From positions 366,001 through 430,000 of the forward strand of contig VWND01000019.1 in NCBI GenBank assembly GCA_009599575.1: a stretch of DNA of 64,000 nt. Reading direction: 5' to 3'. Of this stretch, positions 58,084 through 64,000 are shown one piece after another; position 1 is the first letter of the stretch; every line of letters begins with the position of its first letter. This DNA comes from Blumeriella jaapii. Its lineage: Eukaryota > Ascomycota > Leotiomycetes > Helotiales > Drepanopezizaceae. The notes under the pieces are model-generated. The model was given only the letters and a program-made list of their open reading frames with translations. It was not told where the DNA came from and searched no databases. Both the position numbers and the translations under genes were made by a program.

Positions 58084-59548
58084 GATCGCGGCTGGATGGT
58101 GATGCTGGAGACTCCCTTGCCTCGCGCACTGGTGCGCCGTCGTACGGAGGAGGCGGCGGTCGTGGAATGGCGGCGGGGATAGTTGTGGAATGGCGGTGGT
58201 TGTGGTTGTGGTTGTGGTTGTGGAATGGTGGTGGTGGTGGTGGTGGTGGTGGTTGGAGAATGGTGGTGAGTGATGTGCGTGAGGCTGGGAATATCAAAAT
58301 GTCGAAAATTCAAAGATGGCGGGAAAACCGCGGGAAAACCGCGGCTTCGTGCTAGCCCCGTCGTTCAGCCGGTCCTCGTGCCGACATTGTTCCGGCGTGC
58401 TCGGTTCTCGCTAATCAGCCCGAGTGTCAACAAACAATCAGAAGCGAGCTCCCGCTCATCATCAGTGCTCCTCGACACCGTCCGACCACCAACTTCCAGA
58501 ATAATGAAGAACTCATGCCAAATCCAAGAAGTCCCGGCCGGGAGTCGAAGGCATGCAGGGTCCAATCTTTCTCGAATTGCGTCGGGCTCTGTCTCGCAAG
58601 CGGATCCCCGTCGTGGCACGCTTCTCTCTCTTCTTCTGGTCTTCTGGTCTTCTGGTCTTCTCGTCTTGTCTCTTCGGCGTCTCCCGCCGAGTGTCAGGCA
58701 ACATGCACGCCGTTGCTTGTCGCTGGCACCCCAGATTCATGTGGAGGTGCAAGATTGGCCTGTCTCGGGCTCGCTCGTCCTCCCAGGCGGACCGCTCTGG
58801 GACGCTCTGGGACGCTCACGTGACGCGTCTCACATTCCATGGGCAAGGCCAAGGGCAAGGCCACGAGCAAGGCCAAGAGCAAGGACAAGATCACTTTTCT
58901 TCTCATCGTAGGGCCTAGGGGACCCGCGGTAGTGGCCTGTGTCGCCGGGCCAGTGTCGCCGGGCCAGTGGTCCAAACAGAGACATCTCATTCTACCTCTC
59001 TCTCTCTTGATGTCACTTCTCATCCCATCTCTTCTTAGCCACTCCAACCCCCCCGCCTGAATTTCACATAGAGTTCGTCTATTCGCCGTGCTTCGCTCCA
59101 GTGGGAAAGGCCGGTCATCGGTCCCGGAATGCTGGCCCTCGCCCTGCGCGAGCATGCCGCGGCGACGGAAGACATATATATCATGTCCCTCGTGCCTCAC
59201 TGGGGGGACATGCCGGTCCACCAAGCACCGCCCCTACGACGCCAGCAACTCCGGCGAGCATGTTTCCTAACAACTACAGCATGGCGACAGACGCCTACAC
59301 GTCGACGTCGACGTCGAGACGAGCCTTCTCACATTGCTCGGTGGCCAGCATGAAGAGCCTCCGCCCGCTCTTGCTCTCGGCGGCTACCAGAGTCCAGCGA
59401 CTGGCCTTCGTCGGGGACAAGTTCCAGGTCAGCAAGTGGCAGCGGCATGTCGCTGCGGACAGGAGAGCCCAAGGCCCGAAGCCGATCACATAACCACCTC
59501 GGTCTGCGTCTATCATTGCTCCCGCCGCCTCGCAAGCGACGTCGTGAC
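58084..59548. other. Intergenic stretch between IPI3 and the next gene
   Basis: No gene supported. It holds a GTTGTGGTTGTGG/GGTGGT repeat at 58193-58265 (IPI3 promoter side), a TCTTCTGG repeat near 58628-58662 and a GGCAAGGCCAAG repeat at 58841-58885. A frame at 59281-59493 opens with an ATG but has no recognisable feature. Confidence 0.5.
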
Positions 59549-61350
59549 ATGCCCATCTACAACGAGCCTGGCTCTCCTTTACCTGGCCGCCCGTACTACA
59601 CGGAAGAAGATGTGTGGTGCAACTGCTCCGGCCCTGGATCCCAGGTCGACGAAGCATGTTTCGTGCACAACTACAGCCATGTGAAGGACGCTGAGAAGCG
59701 AAATGGCGACGACGAGGGACGTTATGAGAAGACTCCAACCCATGCCAGCAGAGATGCTAACAGACCCAGTTTGCAAGCCAGTCCAACACGTTTGGGGGGA
59801 ACAACGTCTCTTGCGTATCCTATCTAAGCGACGAAAGCAACATCCCCAGTAGCTCGGCCTTCTCTTCCCAACGCGGCTCTGGCGAGTACTTCCTGGATGA
59901 AGCAACCTGGCCGAGCAGTGCGCCCCCAAGCTCGCCAACGTCGTCGCGGTTCGGTCGCTTCTCGCTCCTCCGACCTCGAGACCAGCGTGTCGAAAGCTGG
60001 CTCAGCATCGCCAACGAGAAGGAAGACGAGTCCAACGTGCTGGTGCGTGCTTCGTCCCCTCGCAAGCGTAACTTGACTGACGACGTCCAGGCCCAAGCAA
60101 CCATCCTCTCTCCGATCCGGGCTCAAATCATCGAAGTGAACCGCGATCCCCGCTCATCAGCGAACACCATCCCACCTCGCGTCTCCTCCCTCAGCTCGTC
60201 TCTCGGCCGCGAGCAGTTCCGTGACAGCTGGGCATCCTCTTCGGACAGCTCACTCGACATGCCCACCGGCGAATGGGAGTTCGACGACAACCGCTGCTCG
60301 CACTACCAGGAACCGCCCGAGCCCGTCTGGATCTTCCCCCGGCGGTCTCGCGATCTGGCCATGCTCAGTCCGCCCTTCACCCCGAAGTTCTCTCCCGCGC
60401 CGCCCGTCACGGCTCGTTGCTCCTATCGCGGCGGCAGCACAGGAGAGGACGTCGATCCCGCCCTCACAGCTCGGCTGTCCTTGCAATCCTCGACGATTGA
60501 GGCGCCTGACAGCACCAGAATCCTCTCCGACCTCGAGGAGGCCGTGGTCAGCTTTCCCGCGACCATGCTCGCCCTCGACACGCCCTGCATACCTGCCATC
60601 CGCCTGGCTCTCAGGCTGTCCGAATCCGGTGTCCGCTCACCCCAAGCATCACCCCACGCATCACCACCCACCTCACACCCCCAAGCCACGAGTCTCGCGC
60701 CCTCGCGACCCCATCCCGTCGATGAAGCCTCACACCAACCGAGACCCAGGCCCTCACCCCACGAGAGCCTCCTCCTCACAGCGCCACACGGCCCCCCCGG
60801 CGCAAACCACCACCGCCTGGCGCTCCTCCTCCTTCGCGCCCTCGGCCGCCCAGCAACCGACCCCGGATCTCGAGCCCTTGCGGCGCATCTTCCCCTCCAG
60901 CAGCGAGACGGCGCGCTCCCAGCTCTACGCGCACATGCTCGCGTACACCTTCGTCGCCTCGCTCCCCGCCGCGGCGGCGGCGCCGGCGCGAGCGAAGAAG
61001 TGGAGGGACACCCCCTTCTGGAGCTCGCTGCTTCTGCGCGCTGCGGCGGCCACGCAGCGTTGCGCGTCGCGACCCTCAAGGCGGGCCTGCGGCTGCGTAT
61101 CCTGGGCTTGATGGGCGAGATGGATCCCTCTTTCGCGACAGCGAGCCCCACGCCGGCCTCGACTTCACCCAGCCGGAACTCAGTCTCGGAGCTGGGAGAC
61201 GAAGGGGGCGCGGAGGACGGGGCCGCGTTGGCCTGGATGGATGTCCTGCTCAGGACTGCGGGGGAGGTAGTGCGCGCCTGTGAGACGGCCGCTTTCGCCT
61301 CTTCTCCCCCTCCTGCTGCCTCTTCCCGTGCGCCCTCTCCGCGATCTTGA
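59549..61350 (+). CDS. Conserved fungal protein of unknown function, frame disrupted
   Basis: Starts MPIYNEPGSPLPGRPYY from ATG 59549. The frame then slips at a run of six G (59793-59800, one G short) into NNVSCVSYLSDESN. A 48-nt intron (60043-60090, GTGCGT..CAG) follows. Next come a Ser/Pro-rich stretch and GEWEFDDNRCSHYQEPPEPVWIF. A conserved-looking segment, LEPLRRIFPSSSETARSQLYAHMLAYTFVASL (about 60860-60960), sits in a second frame. The end LKAGLRLRILGLMGEM...AWMDVLLRTAGEVVRACE returns to the earlier frame. The segment with LEPLRRIFP and YAHMLAYTF resembles a widespread fungal protein without a function that I can name. The first-to-second frame change (about 60640-60780) could be an unseen intron. 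The second-to-first change near 61065 fits a one-base deletion. Ends at TGA 61348-61350. Confidence 0.6.
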
Positions 61351-62507
61351 GCTCGATGCGGAGTTTGAGGGGGGGTGTGCGCGCCGTCGTCTTTCCTCGT
61401 TCTGCTCGGCATATACCAGGCGTTTCGGTCCCTTTGAGAGCTTGCCCACCCATCTGCCTTTCCGGCTCGCTTTTCTTCTCTCGTCTTCTCTTGTCGTCGG
61501 TTGGGATGCCTCAGCCAAGCTTGCCTTGCGTCGGTCTGAGCTGAGTTCAACGAGGTTCAGGTTGGATTCGACTAAACAGTGTCGAGGTGCTTTAAGCTGG
61601 GCTAGATTGGGCGGGGTCGGGATAGACAAAAGTTATATTAGAATAGAGTAGATGAGAACAGGTAAACATAACGAATATACGAACCAATCAAGAGCAAGCG
61701 TTTTCTGTCTTTCTTTCTTCCTTTCTTTCTTTCTTCCTTTCGTCCTTTCTTTGAGCTCTCACTCGAAGCTAGAAACGATGGACAATTCTTAGTAAAGACC
61801 GCGTTTGGTACCTATGCTTGTTGAGGACTCTCTAGAGCCTGTCTCATGAGGAAATTAATTTACCCCCGCCACGCAACTGAAAATGATCTCTGGTTTGATT
61901 CTCTCTTATTTGGAGAGCATGTATCGGCTTTTGTATCAGCGTGCGTGTAAGAGAGATACGCAACACGCCGTAGTCGGCCACGTGATTCTCCACCCTAAGC
62001 TGTCTTCCGTGTTGACATTTAGCCGAACGACAGTCAGACGGCTAGAACGTGTTCGTTCTTCGAATTTTGGATTTCCAAGGAGCACCACCTTCCTACCCTA
62101 GAAGATGTAGGGTAGAAGACGCGGAAAAGCATATACCATTCATGCATCGATGAGAAACCACCTGCGTGGGCCATGGCTGCTCCTCCGCGTGCGTTGCAAC
62201 AGGTGGGCGGCGCGGCCGAGATTGATGAGAAGCTGTGGTCCGCGAGAGGAAGTCCGGAGCCCGATTCAACGAAGTAGGCTGGTGTAGAAGAGAGACTAGA
62301 ATGCTATGTGATCGCAATGGAAAAGCGATACCCTCACCCAACACGGCCACTCGTCGATGCCAGACATGGACAGATGCAGCAGGAGGGTGGCTCGCTAAAG
62401 CGCCTGACGACGATGGCCTGAGGCCGCCGGCCAGCTCGCGAAGCGACATCGAAATATCAACAACAACCGTGAGCCTCAACCACCCAAACCACCCAAACCA
62501 CGACAAC
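61351..62507. other. Intergenic stretch
   Basis: Contains a TTCTTTCC repeat (61687-61753) and otherwise nothing I can assign. The last part is the promoter and leader of the gene beginning at 62508. Confidence 0.5.
61687..61753. repeat. TTTC/TTCC microsatellite
   Basis: About 65 bp of CTTT and CCTT units. Confidence 0.8.
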
Positions 62508-64000
62508 ATGCCTCCTCAGCACCCAAGCAGCCGACGACTCCTCCTCCGTCCTCTCCGTCCTCCCCAATGTCCGTCGCCGCGCCTCTTCACCCACAACCGG
62601 CTCGCGCCGCGCTCCGTCCGCCCTCAGATGCCCTTCCTCGCGTCGCCCAGCCGGCGCCCCGTCGCCCGCTTCCTCAGCACCGAGACCAGGCGCTGGATCC
62701 GCGAGGAGCTCTACCTGGCGGGCAAGTGGTCCATGGCGCTCTACGCCGGCTCGCTGGCCCTCGCCGCGGTGGCCTTCGGCGTGCAGCAGGAGTACCTCAA
62801 CCACCGGTTCCCCAGCCCGGCGGAATGGGGCTGGTTCACGCGCTGGACCTGGAGGAGCGCGCGCTGGAAGGAGGGCTGTGACGGGAAGGATGGGCCGAAG
62901 CTCGTCGACTGGGTGGAGACGGGGAATAGCTACAAGTGGATGCTGGTGCGGCTGGAGGACCCGGCCATGGAGGGCGCGCGATTGCGGCCTGCGGACGAGG
63001 CCGGCATGGGGCGCGAGCCGCGGCCAGGACGGGATACGACATCACGGCCAAGTCGGAGGAGTGGCGGCGAGGCTACTACGAGTGCTTGATGGGCGCCGCG
63101 CGCGCGGCCGAGCACCTGGACGAGTACGTGAGGGACAAGACGAGGGCCCTGGTGTTTCCGGCGAACACGGCCATGGGGCCGTCGAACCCTCGACCGCGGC
63201 CGGTGCCTCCGCACACGGCGAGCGCGCCGCGCGAGGAGGACTGCGAGCCGGCCTTTGAGAAGCCCGACGTCTTCTACGAGCGCCTGTTGACGACGCAGGG
63301 CTTCACCGACAGGCAGCGGATCGATGCCGCCGTGGCCTACGCCGTGTGGCTGGACTACAAGAAGCTCCCCGGACGCGCGCGGGAGATGTACCAGCGCGCC
63401 GTGGACGTGGCCAACGCCAGCGCGCCGAGCTCGAGGCCTGCCATCCATCCGGCCACGGGCCTCGTCGACCTCGAGTCGGGACGGCCCAGCGCGAACACGC
63501 TCGCCGTCGCCACCGCGCTCGGCGTGCACCACGCCGTCAACGCGAACCTCGCCCTCGCCCTGCCCATCTTCCTCGCCGTCCTGCGAGGAGAGCGCTCGCC
63601 GACGTCCCCGCGGCGCCCGAGGCGCGCCCTGCCCCCGACGACGCCGCCGCCGGAGCAAGCCGGCTCCACGCGGTCTGGTGCGCGCTGCGCTCCGCCGTCG
63701 CGCCGCCGCGCTTCCCGCCGCCGCCGGACGACGGCACCTCGTCGCCCCTGCGCACGCCCGGCGAGCGCTGCGAGGAAGCGGGCCTCATGGCCTACATCGG
63801 CGAGATCCTCTTCGCGTCCCGGCTCTCGACGCGCAGCCGCGAGGACGGGCTCGCCTGGACGCGCGAGGCCGTCGATCTCGCGGAGGAGCAGCTGCGCGGG
63901 CCGGCGGTGGACCGGGCGGGCCAGGCCAAGTGCCGGGAGTGTCTGGAGGTCGGGCTGGGGAATTGGATGGCGATGGTGAGCCTCATGGCGCGAGAGGAGG
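62508..64000 (+). CDS. Mitochondrial TPR-type protein (often mislabelled 'MFS maltose permease'), partial, two frameshifts
   Basis: From ATG 62508. The N-terminus is rich in Arg, Ser and Pro without acids, a likely mitochondrial presequence, then FLSTETRRWIREELYLAGKW. One hydrophobic segment (MALYAGSLALAAVAFGV) is followed by EYLNHRFPSPAEW. In fungi this family is often annotated by mistake as a maltose permease, but it has one membrane segment, not twelve. Downstream blocks are TAKSEEWRRGYYECLMGAARAAEHLDEYV, GPSNPRPRPVPP with SAPREEDCEPAFEKP, and the TPR-like RIDAAVAYAVWLDYKKLPGRAREMYQRAVDVA. After a second slip come CEEAGLMAYIGEILFAS and ECLEVGLGNW. The frame slips at a G run near 63007-63010 and near 63583-63590, each consistent with one missing base. 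The gene runs off the window. Confidence 0.8.

Noticed and set aside
60423..61550. A 375-codon minus-strand frame
   Set aside because: Arg/Ala/Ser-rich antisense of a GC-rich gene. The plus strand carries recognisable conserved segments.
62930..63658. Minus-strand Arg/Gly-rich frame
   Set aside because: Antisense of the conserved TPR-type gene.
1..64000. tRNA or rRNA genes
   Set aside because: I looked for T-loop-like GTTCGA contexts with matching acceptor arms and found none. A tRNAscan run would be decisive.

Overview
The window looks like a filamentous ascomycete (Pezizomycotina, probably Dothideomycetes, but the class is an inference). Genes carry short GT..AG introns of 48-260 nt, many with a CTGAC branch-point motif. 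Gene starts, introns and products match conserved fungal families, and repeats show the C-to-T and G-to-A decay of repeat-induced point mutation (RIP). Exon structures given here were read by eye from splice motifs and family conservation, not from transcripts.

Layout. 1-3.6 kb: gene-free repeats, then the long leader of casein kinase I (ckiA, 3665-5336, +). 7.9-8.8 kb: a coiled-coil protein with a hydrophobic C-terminal tail. 11.4-12.6 kb: a three-exon acidic coiled-coil protein. 13.2-15.3 kb: divergent RAV2/Rogdi (V-ATPase assembly) and POP7 (RNase P/MRP). 15.3-21.2 kb: gene-free, with a six-copy 155-bp satellite and a RIP-marked duplication. 21.2-23.4 kb: divergent NIPSNAP and ATP18 (both mitochondrial). 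24.5-27.5 kb: divergent RRP40 (exosome) and SSZ1 (ribosome-associated Hsp70). 28.2-29.1 kb: a 2EXR-domain protein. 29.7-30.05 kb: a degraded short-chain dehydrogenase-like fragment.

30.06-51.5 kb is a very AT-rich transposon island. A TIR-like element of about 1.28 kb has been enlarged by three LTR retrotransposons. One is a minus-strand Ty3/gypsy element (30598-37961, 413-bp LTRs, target duplication CACGG). The second is a plus-strand chromodomain-type gypsy element (38068-50872, about 263-bp LTRs, target duplication ATTGC). The third is a full copy of that same family (41132-47535, target duplication GCTTT) inserted inside the second. All are broken by stops.

51.5-56.5 kb: mostly gene-free, with a second satellite (about 120 bp, 54.18-54.87 kb) and one small uncertain ORF. 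56.6-58.1 kb: IPI3 (Rix1 complex, -). 59.5-61.35 kb: a conserved fungal protein of unknown function whose frame changes several times. 62.5 kb to the end: a mitochondrial TPR-type protein, cut off by the window edge.

The intact genes are housekeeping: RNA processing (POP7, RRP40, IPI3), translation and folding (SSZ1), mitochondria (NIPSNAP, ATP18, TPR protein), vacuolar acidification (RAV2) and kinase signalling (ckiA). Three pairs share short bidirectional promoters. At least seven one-base coding deletions in otherwise conserved genes point to residual indel errors in the assembly. They should be resolved before any gene here is called a pseudogene.
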